The notes under the pieces: model-generated
Database searches by the model: none
What the model was told of the DNA's origin: nothing
Seen by the model: only the letters and a program-made list of their open reading frames with translations
Shown here: positions 17,564 to 28,596 of the stretch, one piece after another
Position numbering within the stretch: position 1 is the stretch's first letter
How the letters are laid out: each line of letters starts with the position of its first letter
From: a virus
Length of the DNA: 64,000 nucleotides
Direction: 5' to 3' (one strand)
Virus record (IMG/VR): IMGVR_UViG_3300032286_001377
Location: 51,552-115,551 of that record
Position numbers and translations under genes: made by a program

Positions 17564-20500
17564 TTAATTAGATACTGATGTCGGCATTGGTAGAGAATCA
17601 TTGGCATCAATAACGGAAGATGACTCTTTTTGTAAATCTTTCACAAAGACTTTTGCTAAGTTGTTGACAACTAACTCCCAATTTAAAGTAACGGGATGTC
17701 CATCAGGGAAATATTCATCCCAACTTACCCTAGGCCATTCGGATGCTTTGTCATATATTTCTTCTAGTACTTTAAAATAAACAAATCTAGAATAAAGTTT
17801 CCTTTGATCATCTGTAAGTAAATATAGACTATCCGCATCATTTTGAATATTAAAATATTCGTCATTAATTATTGACTCTACGCTTTCAAAAATTGAATCA
17901 AACTTTGTGAAGAAAGCTGATTTGTCATAGATGTCATTTTTTAGCTTGTCTTTAATTGATTCAAGAGCTGTCAAATTAGATCTAAACAAATTAGCAACGT
18001 ACGACAAAATATTGTCAATTTTTTCTTGAGGCAAATAATAAAATATGGTTGCCATAACACGTGATCCAGTTACATCGCCCTCATTTTCCCTGTCTCCACT
18101 ACCAAAAATATCTAGCTGATAATTTTGAATTGTATTAAGTTGACTTCCGGCTTCGAAATCTTGTTCAAGTACAGCTTTTCCGCCAATTGCATTGGAGCCT
18201 TCAGTTCTAGTCTGATTTATTCTTAAAACAATTAATTTATTTTCTAAAGCTTTCTTTACGAAAACTTTTGCTTTACCACCAGGAGTAGAAATATCTAAGA
18301 AGCTCAAATTTGTTGGATTTGTACTACTAGGATAATCAACTGTACCTTGTATTGTATTTGTTTCTGCTGCGTTAATACCATCAAAGCGAACTCTAAAATT
18401 TACCCCAGATATAATATCCGTGACATCGATTGTGTCACCGTCTAAAACTGAGTTAACTTGACAGATAACTCTGAATTGCCATTCAAAACCAGCTTTTTCT
18501 GGACCAAGACCAGATAACTTAAGAACCTGCGCATGAACTAGTGCTGACTCATAACTAATGTGTCTGTAGATATCATTAATAGCTACCTCATTCCAACCAA
18601 GGCTCTTAAATAGATCGTCACTTCTAATAAATGAATTCCCTTCTGGAGTTCTAGCTTTTACTCTTGTTCCAAGAATTCCAGGGAGAAGCGCCTTACTATG
18701 ATGCTGGCCTACCACCATTCCTTGATTATAGGACAATCCAGCGTCCATAGGCTGACCGTTCTTATTGAGATATTGTACATAACACCCATGTTGGTCAAGC
18801 ACATTATCTCTCACCCATTTCCAACCCTTCCAAACAAGTTGACCAATTCCAGGAAGCACTTGAGCCATAATGGCAAAAGTTGGAACTCCACCACCCTCTT
18901 CTTGACCTGCAGCATTGAGAAGTGAGCTATTGACGCCTGGAGCAATCATTGCTGTTTGATTTGCCATTATGTCTTTAACAAGGGCTGACGAACCATGGGT
19001 AAATTGGAATCCGCCAACAATTTGAGTAGTTAATATTTCACCTAATCTATCAACAGAAATATTTCCGCCAAAAGATAAACCTGAATTAGCATTTCTAATA
19101 TTGTCAATATAAATTCTGGCGTCATTTCTAACATTCTGAACGTGCATCCAAGACTGCATCCAGGATGTCATAAACCATCTTGCAGGATCATTAACAGTAA
19201 CTAAAGCATTAGGTGTAATAGAGGTAATGAATCCAAGTTCAGGAGTGAAATGATGAATGACTTGTTCTACTTCAAAAATCCCATACATTCTTTCATACAC
19301 ATCAGAAAGATACACTAAGTCGTGAGGCCTAATGTCACCATTCCCTATAACTAATAGCTCTCCACCATAAATATCTTTAATTGATTCCTTAAGGTGCGAT
19401 AATGCAACTCTTCTAGCACTCAGTTCATCTGGAGCACCTTGAATAGCTTTTGCTACACCTCTAAAGGTTTCCATCGGATGCATAAGTGGATGTAAAAACC
19501 CAGTAAAACCAGATCCAACTATATTATCAAAATAAAGACCAGTTTCTACTGTTTTTTCAACCTGCCTTTCAGCAGGCGCGCCTTTATCTAAAGCTACTGT
19601 CACTGGATATTTTCCATCAGATACGGCTGTTATTTGTGTCGCCACATTATTTAAATTTTCTTGAATCTGATTAGATAAAATATGAGAAAAAGAACTGATG
19701 TAATGAATTCTTTGAAATGGCTCTCTAATTTCAACTACTGGCTCACCGTATTCGCGAGTGAAAGGATTATCTACAGCTCTTAGAAGTGTTCCTGGTCGAC
19801 CAAGAGAATAATAAATAGAATCATTTAATGCTTTGTTTAAAATATTTGCTTGCTTTTTAAAGTTTCCAACTTCAGACAATGCATAACCCAACTGTTGCAT
19901 CGTTGTTTTGAACATTGATATTAAACCAGAAAGTGCATCACCGACAGCAGAAACGATTGGACCAATGGTTCTTGATGCAAATTCGGAAACATCTGAAACT
20001 ACTTCAGAAAAATAAGTATTAGAACTATTACCCTCCCCTCTAGTGCTGACTAATAGTTGCAAAAACTTTGCTTTCTTACTTGGCTTTGCATAGTCTGAAT
20101 TGGGATCAATATACGCTCTAAATACTTTATCTACAGGCTTAAAAGACCATCCGTCATCAGCGCTAAACCAACCGGCTTTCTTATCTGGCTTCAAAACCAA
20201 CCATGCTCGCGCATATGGGTCTTCCCACAGTCTCTGCCTAAATAATCCAACCATTAAAAGGAATAACTGTTTTGGTGTTTTAATATTCTTTTTTAATATA
20301 TCTGAAACATCAATAACCGCATTATCGTCTTTATTTGAAGCTTCTATACTAAAATGTAAAACACTTAAAACACTTTCTCCAGCAAAAAAACTTTCATAAA
20401 TTTTAGCTAAATTTTTAGAAAAAATATTATTAAAATAAGATAAGAGACCACCTTCATCCAAGGGTGCGTCTATATAATTTTTTCTCATAAATTCAATGGC

Positions 20501-23500
20501 TTCTGAATAATCTTTACTAGGATTAGAAGAACTAGAGCCACCGCCACCACCATAGTCTGAGCCAAATAATATCGCAAATTCATCTTGGGCGCTATTATTT
20601 CCTGCCCCAAAGTACTTAAATGGATCATTAACATCTTGACCAGATATCATGTTACTAAATTCTGGTGGAAATTCTTCTTCTAAATCTGGATCTAATCCAT
20701 AAACATCAAAAAATATTCTTTTAACACTTTCATAGTTATGATATTCAGCCCTGAAATAGTCCCATATATCTTGCGCTTCTCTATTTGTTCTACCATTACC
20801 GGCAATAACGCTAACGCTAGTGTCAAAATTTTCGTCAAAATAACTTCTTGCCTGAATACTAACAATATCTGAAGGATCATAAACGGCAGAGAAGGACGTT
20901 CTTACATCCTCTGCTTCTCTCCTCTTTTTAAGCTCTTCTGATGTCAGAGATGCAGTATCTTTATCTATTGCTAGTTGAAAATAACTTTTACCATCTTTAA
21001 CATTTAAAGCATTTCCGCCAAACGCAAGAGCATCTATCGCAGATTGAAATTCTGAATTATAGGGAGCATACCAATCAAAAACACTATTTGATTTACCTAT
21101 TGCATTAACTACATCTATTGCTTCGCTGCCTATTTCTCTAGCAATATAATCTTGTCCCTCATTGATTTTAAAATTTCCAAACCCAACTATATACATACTT
21201 TCACTTTCCGCTACAGTATCCAACTGATCTTCAGTAGCGGCATTTTGTAATTTAAACTTATTAATAGGAAGAACTGTAGTGCTTATGACTCCGACTGGAA
21301 TATCATCTGGAACAAATGAGAACATACATTCTTGAGGTATAGGTGCAGTCCTATATCCTGAATCTAGCTCTGCAAAAAATTTAATTCTATTAAAACCATT
21401 GACATTAAATGTCGCCTCATCTGCTTGTAACATTGGGAAATTCAATGCATCAAGTGTAGAATCACTTTTCTCTAAAAGTCTTTTTGCTTCAGCAGAGGTA
21501 TAAGTTATAACACTTAAATAGAACGCTGCATCGGGGGAGACTAAAGCCGATAATTCATTGCCATCAATGTAGTTTGCATCAGAATTAGGAATAACGGCTT
21601 GAATATCTGAAGTGAGATTTTCTTTACCCCACATGAAATATGCTGGCTTGCAAACAACAGCTCTACCATTGTTAGGGTTATAGACAAGAACTTTACGTTT
21701 TTTATAATCTTCTGCAGTACCGTATAGATTAGTGAATCCATATTCTGATTTAAATTTACTTAGTGTGGCATCGTCTGCTTCGCCAGAAGGATTGTATGGC
21801 CATTTCATAGCAATGTAGAATTGTTCATCTTCAGGAGTTTCTGGAGCGCCCCACTCTCGATATGTTAGCTCTCCATAATTGTCTTTTTGATATTCAAAAC
21901 TAAATGAATCTGGATCATCATTAATCTGTTGAATAGATATATTACCACTTAAACCACCTTCAGACGTAAGACCTATCTGTGGTAGTGGCATAATAATTTT
22001 TTGATCCTCAATTTGAATAATGCCCTCTATCTGATCATAGAGCGGAGAAAAATCCAATGGTGAATCAAAGTTCACAGTACCCTCTATATCCCCTCCGACA
22101 GAGGGCATCAGTGAGAACTTAGTTTTTGCATAGAAGTCTAACTCTAAATTAATAACATCATCTAAACCATGATAAGTATTAGCGTTAACCCCCTCTTGCA
22201 ACACTACCCACCCCTGCCTCATTTTAACTGTGCTGGAGTTCTCTAATTTATATTTTTCAGTTACCGTAAAAAATGGAAAACCATACCTTGGTGGCAAATT
22301 GCCTATCTGCTTGTGTAAAGTCTTTTGACTTTCCATAGTAGATTCTGTAAAGAAGGCCTCACTATTTGAAGCTTTCATGTCCCTAGTTATAATTGGAAGG
22401 TGAGGGCCAATGCCAACCATACCTTTGCTAACTGGAAGTCTTGCAGATATTTTTGCTCCAGATTCTAAATCAAAATATTGATAAGCCTGTGGAGAATAAA
22501 AGTTAATTAATCTACCAGTAAAAAATTTAGTAGGAGAATAAATACCAGTAGATTCTGTTATCGCTTTTGAAACAGTTTGAAATGATTCATTAGGTTCAAA
22601 TGACTGAAAGAACTTCGCGTAATCTGCCAAAGGATTACTATCCTTATTTATTGTTTCTAAAATAGTATTTAGAACTTCATCTGGCCCTAGAGGTCTTGGC
22701 CCTGAAGAGGTTCCATCTTCTCTAGCTTTTTTCTCTCCAGAAAAACCAGTAGTCACTGGAACTACACCTGAAGTGTAAAGCCAATGTGGTTTACCATAGA
22801 ATACGGTAGACCTATCCTCAAATGGGCGTACCGCAACAATATAATTAGGAAGTAATCTTGCACAAATTTGGAACATATCCCAAACAGTTCTCATATATGT
22901 TTGTGCCCTAAATGATACCTCGTCAAATCCTGGAAGATCATCATCAGCATTAGGTGCAAGTATGCCCATTGTTTTAAAAATACTAGTTCCACCACGACCG
23001 CTCAACACTCCAAGTAGGCCAAGACCAGCAAGTGCGCCAGCAGCTGGGCCAGCTAAAGCTGCAGTTATGCCAGTCATACCAATACCTATCGCACCCTGAA
23101 CAAGGCCCGACCTGCCCTGAGCTTGAATTAGCTTATTGGATGCTGTTAAGTTTTCAATTGTTTCTTTGGCTGAAGAATCATTTTGCTGATACTTTTCCAT
23201 CAACTTATTATAGGTTATATCGGTTAACCTACCGAGATATCCTTCAGTTCTATCATTATATGATTCTTCGGGAACTAAAGATGATGCCGTAGACCAGCCA
23301 TCATCAATATCCCCTCCCATGAACTGTGCAATTCCGAGACCGTTTCCAGCATAGATGTTTCTCTTAAATATCTCAAGATCTGTTTGAGCGCTGAAGTTAG
23401 CCCACAATTGTCCAATAAGAGGAACAATGCCACCTCTTAAATTTGAAGAAAATCCCTCTGGTACAGACTGGCCACCACCAATATAGGTGAATGCTGCGCC

Positions 23501-26500
23501 AACTTTTTCTCTAATCCCGGCATTTTTGGCTGCTTCATCAGGATTTAATGGCTCATAAAGAACATTTCCAAAGTGTTTAATGCCAAACTTGTTTTCAGAA
23601 AAAATAGTTCCCCTAGTTGCATGAGCGAAAGCTTCTCTAGTTCTAGACGAACCCATAGACAGCAGTCTAACCATTAGATCTCTTGGCTCAGACATATACA
23701 TTCCAGTGTCTACGCCACCATCTATTTTTCCACTATCGCCTTTTTGCTTAGTTGAGTTAATCACGGCACCAAGTTCAATCGCATCAGATTGAGCTGTAAC
23801 TGTAACTATTTCTCCCTGCTCAACATTTGTAATAACACCATTAAATAATGTCTGCAGGGAGTTAGGATTAGCTCCGTATCCACCCCTTAAGTGAACTCGT
23901 ACTCCAGGCTTTAGTCTAATGTTAGCTATATCAACAATGTACTCATTTCTTAATCCAGATAAAACATTTCTGGACATATTAATAGCTCGCTCTACGATAC
24001 CTTGAAGCCCCTCAGATAAACTTAGTGAGTCAGTATTCATAGAATCGCCATCTGTAGAAAATATCGATGATGATTCTTTTTTTGTTAATTTAGAATAAAG
24101 ATTAGAAAGTCTAAATATTAAAGTGTCACCCAAAAGGTCTTCAGAAGATACTACAGAAAAATCTATAATAGATTGTAATCCATAGAAATTATCAAACATT
24201 TTAACGCCAGCAAAATATCCACCCTCATCAATAAGCCACAACATATAAGTAGGGAAAGCTCTAATCATTCTTCCAGATATATCCCTATATCTAGTATCTA
24301 CTAACATTGTCTCCCAATGAGTATATGCATTCTTGTTATGCGGTTTCTGATATCCTGACAAAGGAGTCACTCCACCAACTCCGGTAGTAGACTGTGTTGT
24401 GCCTTTATCTGGGGTTTGGGTATCTTCAATAAGATTAGCTTTAAGCTTATAACTAGATGTATTTGACCCACTGGTTACATTATCTCCAGCCAATGTTAAA
24501 TAGAATCTTCCAGTAGTCTTATCAATATATCCAAAATGAGTACCCAATGCTGTATGCATAATGGCGGGCATTCTGTTCGGTGATTCATTATTGGGATCAG
24601 AAGAAGGAATGATAAATATCTGCTTATGGAAATCTACCTCATCAGGATGAAAACTCACCTCATCCTCAACAGCAACCACTTGTTCGTTGCTATCATATAT
24701 TTGCTGATTATACTTACCTTCTAATGCGGCCTCTATTGAAGATAGCATCGCATAGTCATTAGGAGACACGTTTCCTACTTGATATGACGCAGGATTGACT
24801 TCCAGCATAAAAAAGGGATCATCCTCACCATTAGCTGGGTCTAAAGATATAAAATCAGTTAAAAGTTTTAGTTCAGTATCTTTATTGGCTTTACTTTCTT
24901 CTCTATTTATAATTTTATAAAAAATTCTAACAAAATCTTTTTTAGATATATTTTCAACTTTAAGATAATCAACCATCTGATCCAATAAATCAGCATTACT
25001 TCGAAGTGTGGCGGAATCGTTCGGATCTATATTATAAAGTCTTATAAAATCTAAAATTTTATTTGAGATTTGGCTTTCTTTTGCAGCCCTAGCAGGGCCG
25101 TCCATTCCATCCATTCCAGTCAAACTTGGATCTTCAAAATAATAATCTTGAATTTTTGGAGTCTGATCAGTAATGTTATTGATAACATCATTGTCAAACA
25201 TTTCAAAACTTCTAAAGTAGAAATCTGGATCTAGACATCCTACAGTTTCACCTACGTCATTTTTAATAAAAAGTGGAAAATCCGGATAAGCATTAAACGA
25301 TCCCCAGAGCTGCTTTATTCTTAAGAATGGATTCTTCTTAGTTCCAAATTCTTCAACCAATTGCGCCTGTTGTCTGCTACTTAATTCTTCTCTCTTTTGT
25401 TGGAAGATATCAAAATCTATCAAAGTAAGCTCAACATCATATATATGAGGAAAATTAGGCTTAGTGCTTACATTATAAGTGAGCGGCATTACATACTTAA
25501 TACCAGCTAAAGCTGTTATAATATTTTTAATCCCTAGAAATCCAATAACACCGGAGGCGTGTTCTAATCTAGCTAAGCCAGAGATGTGATCAAAAAGACT
25601 TCTAAATTTGATTAACTCTTTTTCGCCAACAACAGTCATTGATATATTTATAAAGCTATCTTTACCGCCAATATGCTGATAGGTTGGCTCATCTTGCATC
25701 TGGACTTGTAGCTTAACAAGATTATTTGCCAAAGAAACAGTAACACCATTAATAATTACTGCCTCTGGATCAAGATCCATTCTCACCATTGGAACTTCCC
25801 ACTCATTAAATTGGAAAGCCCCTGTTCGTGCTCTTGCAGCTTCCATTAGCGATTGAATTGGTCCACTCTGGAAGAATCTCTGATATATAGCTACATTAAA
25901 TGCGCGTGAAACTTCACCTTTGACCGTATCTCTATCTGGATATTTGCCATTTCTATAATATTGATCATTATATTGCTTATCTACTAGATAATTTAGATAC
26001 TCCTGAGGATTATTGGAAATAGCTTGGAAACCTCTTTTAATTGAATTTAAAGAAGTACTATCAATAAACTTTCCTTGAAAGCGATATAATTTTGTTTGCG
26101 GATACTGAGTTGTATCCGAATTTTTATTCTTTAACCACTCTTTTTCTTCATCAGTTAAAGTATTCTCTCCAATAAAATTAGCAATCAAGAAATCGTAAGA
26201 CTTATCTTCCATTGATTGAGAGTTAGATCCGGCGGTAATCATGTTTATTTCATCTAATATAATCTTATTAATAGATTTTGAATAAGAATTATTCAATGAA
26301 ATATCAATAGTTTCCGCCAATGAAATACCATAAGAAGCTGTTTGATTAATATCAATACCGATAGAATTCAGCAACCCCTCCCATGCAGACTGTCCAAGAT
26401 CGGTAAACATCTTTTCTTGCTCAGTTCTAAATGAAGAGGTACTAGGAAGAAATAGTTTAGTCTGAGATTCGGCGGGTGCAAATAAAGTTAGGTGATTGCC

Positions 26501-28588
26501 ATCTTTCCATTGATCAATAATATTTGTGGTAAGTGTTCCAGAAATTACATCATCTGAAGCATTAGTTGTTGGAGCAGGTGGCGGCGGAGGAATATAGGCA
26601 GTATCTCCAGGACCAAGCGCTCCCACAGGGCGATACTCAAAACCATTATAAACAACCTGATTAGAACTTAAATTGGCATCTTCGATAGTAGTTTGACCAG
26701 TTTGATCAATCTCCTTTACATCAGAAGTTTTTAATAAAAATTCTTCATTAACATATTGATTAAGCTGACCAGCTGCCTTACCCATATATTGTCTATATTT
26801 ACCCCAATGTATAGCCTGATTAAAATCAGATATCATCGGTAGAAATGGTTTGTGATTATAGTTAAGCAATTCTAGATCTACTGAAAGTGCAAAAGGGAAA
26901 TTTGGTATAGTTGAAATAGTCATATTGGCTAAACCGACTGCTGTAATACCATGCACCGAGTTAAGATAATGGCTCTTTACCGGAAGAATTGGCGAATATT
27001 TAAAGGCTGCAATGAGACCTCTTAAAGATGATAAAAATTTATCAACTTTTTCTTCTGAATCGCCATTCATTTTAAAATCAATTTTGAATTCTTCATTTAA
27101 TTTCAACGTAGCTGCATTATCTATTGATATTCCCCAAATCTCTTCGTAGTTAGGGAAAAATAATCTCATTCTAATTGTAGTTTCACGATATCCAGAATTA
27201 AACTTTGGACTATTCTTTTGACGAATAGCTCCAGGCATCATCGATCCAGCTTTAAAAGATGAGTTTACATCTATGGATACTGGAGGAACATAGAAATTAG
27301 CGGCTCCTAATCTTAGATGAAATATATCCGGATTTTCTGGAGAAATATTTGGTCTAAAAGGAGACTTTCTAAGAACTTCTTCTATTCTTTTTGATGTCTG
27401 CATACCTCTAAAAGCCAAGGTAAAAGAAGCTTTTCCATCGGCACCAACGCCGAATGCCCTTTCTAAAGAATCAAGAAAAGCTTCCTCATTATTAACTATA
27501 TCCTCCTGTCCACCACCTTTTCCATAATTTGAATAATCTCCAACTAAAGCTAGCGCATCAAAAATAAAAGTAACTAAACTTGGAAAATAATAATTTAGAT
27601 TGGCAAAGAAGATAGAATCTCTTTTTAAAAAAGTTATAATTTCATTAAGCAGTAAAAGCCATGGTGTGTCAGCAGTTTCTGAAATTGAATCAGCTGCAGA
27701 TTTTTTTATAGTAGCAAGATTTGCTGTTCGCCTTTTTCCATAACTAGCAATATCTGCTGCATACCCGGCGAGCGTTAATATTCCTATTTCTTCCATTTTC
27801 TGAAAAAGAGAATTTGTAGAAGCATTGCTTAATCCACCCGCTTCGGCAGGATTGATTACTGCTGCATTAACTTTTTGAAATACTCTGAAAAAAGAATTAG
27901 TCTGAGCTGCTGTGGGATCTCCATTAGGGAATGCTGTTGCATAAATATCATAAAAGTAACTTCTATCTACTGAATCATATTTAGAACCAAATGATTTTGC
28001 ATAGAAGGCGAGAACATTTGCTTCACCGACAATACTAGGAGTAAGATCAACCGAACTAGTTACTGGATTCTCAGATTGAGCAACTACTTCTTGAGTAATA
28101 AGTTCATCTATATTGAATTCAACGAATTTACTACCGAGATAGTAGTCTCTCCAAATTTTCAACCGCAAAGATGCTCTAACGCCATACACTCCAATTGATG
28201 CACTATCGGTGAAGATATAGCGATTGTTATAAAAGTCAGACCTTACTTCAGCTAAGGTAGATGGAGTAATGTTTCTATTATAAGAAGTCTTTACTTTTGA
28301 AATATAAGCAGAAATTATAGCTGGAGATATAATTGGATCACTAACAAATACTGATAAGCAGGCGTTAATAGCATCTACTGCGAACGCATCATTTTCATCG
28401 AGCTGAATAACCTCACTCCCGGTAAACCCATAAAGATCGGGGATATCAGAGGTACCATTAATGAATGATAAAAGATCAGATTCCTTATATGGAACATCCA
28501 GCATATAGAGCGCGAATACTTTATTATACAGAATATCCGCGCTGACAAAGTTAACTAGGAAACCTTTTGTAGTGTTATTTATCGACAT
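17564..28588 (-). CDS. 3674-aa hub-like giant tail protein with C-terminal SNase-like domain
   Basis: One uninterrupted frame of about 400 kDa, starting at ATG 28588 after AAGGT. Residues about 420-620 look hub-like (LRLGAANFYVPPVSIDV and a long beta-rich stretch). A PPPPPAP linker lies near 666, and a partly similar beta module is at about 960-1100. Near 1556-1600, RLKPGVRVHLRGGYG and LFNGVITNVEQGEIVTVTAQ resemble the gp27/gp44-type hub fold. A long Ala/Gly-rich hydrophobic segment lies near 1830-1863. A further hub-type element (GNGDIRPHDLVYLSDVYERM) is near 3076. Residues about 3369-3515 match a staphylococcal-nuclease domain: VLDGDTIDV, RVRFDGINAAE and RVMATIFYY align with the SNase DGDT, R35/E43 and R87 positions. 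Position between the tape-measure candidates and the lysin suggests a fused baseplate hub. SNase similarity is clear by eye; whether it is active is unknown. Confidence 0.85.
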   Translation of the reverse strand: MSINNTTKGFLVNFVSADILYNKVFALYMLDVPYKESDLLSFINGTSDIPDLYGFTGSEVIQLDENDAFAVDAINACLSVFVSDPIISPAIISAYISKVKTSYNRNITPSTLAEVRSDFYNNRYIFTDSASIGVYGVRASLRLKIWRDYYLGSKFVEFNIDELITQEVVAQSENPVTSSVDLTPSIVGEANVLAFYAKSFGSKYDSVDRSYFYDIYATAFPNGDPTAAQTNSFFRVFQKVNAAVINPAEAGGLSNASTNSLFQKMEEIGILTLAGYAADIASYGKRRTANLATIKKSAADSISETADTPWLLLLNEIITFLKRDSIFFANLNYYFPSLVTFIFDALALVGDYSNYGKGGGQEDIVNNEEAFLDSLERAFGVGADGKASFTLAFRGMQTSKRIEEVLRKSPFRPNISPENPDIFHLRLGAANFYVPPVSIDVNSSFKAGSMMPGAIRQKNSPKFNSGYRETTIRMRLFFPNYEEIWGISIDNAATLKLNEEFKIDFKMNGDSEEKVDKFLSSLRGLIAAFKYSPILPVKSHYLNSVHGITAVGLANMTISTIPNFPFALSVDLELLNYNHKPFLPMISDFNQAIHWGKYRQYMGKAAGQLNQYVNEEFLLKTSDVKEIDQTGQTTIEDANLSSNQVVYNGFEYRPVGALGPGDTAYIPPPPPAPTTNASDDVISGTLTTNIIDQWKDGNHLTLFAPAESQTKLFLPSTSSFRTEQEKMFTDLGQSAWEGLLNSIGIDINQTASYGISLAETIDISLNNSYSKSINKIILDEINMITAGSNSQSMEDKSYDFLIANFIGENTLTDEEKEWLKNKNSDTTQYPQTKLYRFQGKFIDSTSLNSIKRGFQAISNNPQEYLNYLVDKQYNDQYYRNGKYPDRDTVKGEVSRAFNVAIYQRFFQSGPIQSLMEAARARTGAFQFNEWEVPMVRMDLDPEAVIINGVTVSLANNLVKLQVQMQDEPTYQHIGGKDSFINISMTVVGEKELIKFRSLFDHISGLARLEHASGVIGFLGIKNIITALAGIKYVMPLTYNVSTKPNFPHIYDVELTLIDFDIFQQKREELSSRQQAQLVEEFGTKKNPFLRIKQLWGSFNAYPDFPLFIKNDVGETVGCLDPDFYFRSFEMFDNDVINNITDQTPKIQDYYFEDPSLTGMDGMDGPARAAKESQISNKILDFIRLYNIDPNDSATLRSNADLLDQMVDYLKVENISKKDFVRIFYKIINREESKANKDTELKLLTDFISLDPANGEDDPFFMLEVNPASYQVGNVSPNDYAMLSSIEAALEGKYNQQIYDSNEQVVAVEDEVSFHPDEVDFHKQIFIIPSSDPNNESPNRMPAIMHTALGTHFGYIDKTTGRFYLTLAGDNVTSGSNTSSYKLKANLIEDTQTPDKGTTQSTTGVGGVTPLSGYQKPHNKNAYTHWETMLVDTRYRDISGRMIRAFPTYMLWLIDEGGYFAGVKMFDNFYGLQSIIDFSVVSSEDLLGDTLIFRLSNLYSKLTKKESSSIFSTDGDSMNTDSLSLSEGLQGIVERAINMSRNVLSGLRNEYIVDIANIRLKPGVRVHLRGGYGANPNSLQTLFNGVITNVEQGEIVTVTAQSDAIELGAVINSTKQKGDSGKIDGGVDTGMYMSEPRDLMVRLLSMGSSRTREAFAHATRGTIFSENKFGIKHFGNVLYEPLNPDEAAKNAGIREKVGAAFTYIGGGQSVPEGFSSNLRGGIVPLIGQLWANFSAQTDLEIFKRNIYAGNGLGIAQFMGGDIDDGWSTASSLVPEESYNDRTEGYLGRLTDITYNKLMEKYQQNDSSAKETIENLTASNKLIQAQGRSGLVQGAIGIGMTGITAALAGPAAGALAGLGLLGVLSGRGGTSIFKTMGILAPNADDDLPGFDEVSFRAQTYMRTVWDMFQICARLLPNYIVAVRPFEDRSTVFYGKPHWLYTSGVVPVTTGFSGEKKAREDGTSSGPRPLGPDEVLNTILETINKDSNPLADYAKFFQSFEPNESFQTVSKAITESTGIYSPTKFFTGRLINFYSPQAYQYFDLESGAKISARLPVSKGMVGIGPHLPIITRDMKASNSEAFFTESTMESQKTLHKQIGNLPPRYGFPFFTVTEKYKLENSSTVKMRQGWVVLQEGVNANTYHGLDDVINLELDFYAKTKFSLMPSVGGDIEGTVNFDSPLDFSPLYDQIEGIIQIEDQKIIMPLPQIGLTSEGGLSGNISIQQINDDPDSFSFEYQKDNYGELTYREWGAPETPEDEQFYIAMKWPYNPSGEADDATLSKFKSEYGFTNLYGTAEDYKKRKVLVYNPNNGRAVVCKPAYFMWGKENLTSDIQAVIPNSDANYIDGNELSALVSPDAAFYLSVITYTSAEAKRLLEKSDSTLDALNFPMLQADEATFNVNGFNRIKFFAELDSGYRTAPIPQECMFSFVPDDIPVGVISTTVLPINKFKLQNAATEDQLDTVAESESMYIVGFGNFKINEGQDYIAREIGSEAIDVVNAIGKSNSVFDWYAPYNSEFQSAIDALAFGGNALNVKDGKSYFQLAIDKDTASLTSEELKKRREAEDVRTSFSAVYDPSDIVSIQARSYFDENFDTSVSVIAGNGRTNREAQDIWDYFRAEYHNYESVKRIFFDVYGLDPDLEEEFPPEFSNMISGQDVNDPFKYFGAGNNSAQDEFAILFGSDYGGGGGSSSSNPSKDYSEAIEFMRKNYIDAPLDEGGLLSYFNNIFSKNLAKIYESFFAGESVLSVLHFSIEASNKDDNAVIDVSDILKKNIKTPKQLFLLMVGLFRQRLWEDPYARAWLVLKPDKKAGWFSADDGWSFKPVDKVFRAYIDPNSDYAKPSKKAKFLQLLVSTRGEGNSSNTYFSEVVSDVSEFASRTIGPIVSAVGDALSGLISMFKTTMQQLGYALSEVGNFKKQANILNKALNDSIYYSLGRPGTLLRAVDNPFTREYGEPVVEIREPFQRIHYISSFSHILSNQIQENLNNVATQITAVSDGKYPVTVALDKGAPAERQVEKTVETGLYFDNIVGSGFTGFLHPLMHPMETFRGVAKAIQGAPDELSARRVALSHLKESIKDIYGGELLVIGNGDIRPHDLVYLSDVYERMYGIFEVEQVIHHFTPELGFITSITPNALVTVNDPARWFMTSWMQSWMHVQNVRNDARIYIDNIRNANSGLSFGGNISVDRLGEILTTQIVGGFQFTHGSSALVKDIMANQTAMIAPGVNSSLLNAAGQEEGGGVPTFAIMAQVLPGIGQLVWKGWKWVRDNVLDQHGCYVQYLNKNGQPMDAGLSYNQGMVVGQHHSKALLPGILGTRVKARTPEGNSFIRSDDLFKSLGWNEVAINDIYRHISYESALVHAQVLKLSGLGPEKAGFEWQFRVICQVNSVLDGDTIDVTDIISGVNFRVRFDGINAAETNTIQGTVDYPSSTNPTNLSFLDISTPGGKAKVFVKKALENKLIVLRINQTRTEGSNAIGGKAVLEQDFEAGSQLNTIQNYQLDIFGSGDRENEGDVTGSRVMATIFYYLPQEKIDNILSYVANLFRSNLTALESIKDKLKNDIYDKSAFFTKFDSIFESVESIINDEYFNIQNDADSLYLLTDDQRKLYSRFVYFKVLEEIYDKASEWPRVSWDEYFPDGHPVTLNWELVVNNLAKVFVKDLQKESSSVIDANDSLPMPTSVSN

Positions 28589-28596
28589 TAGTTACC

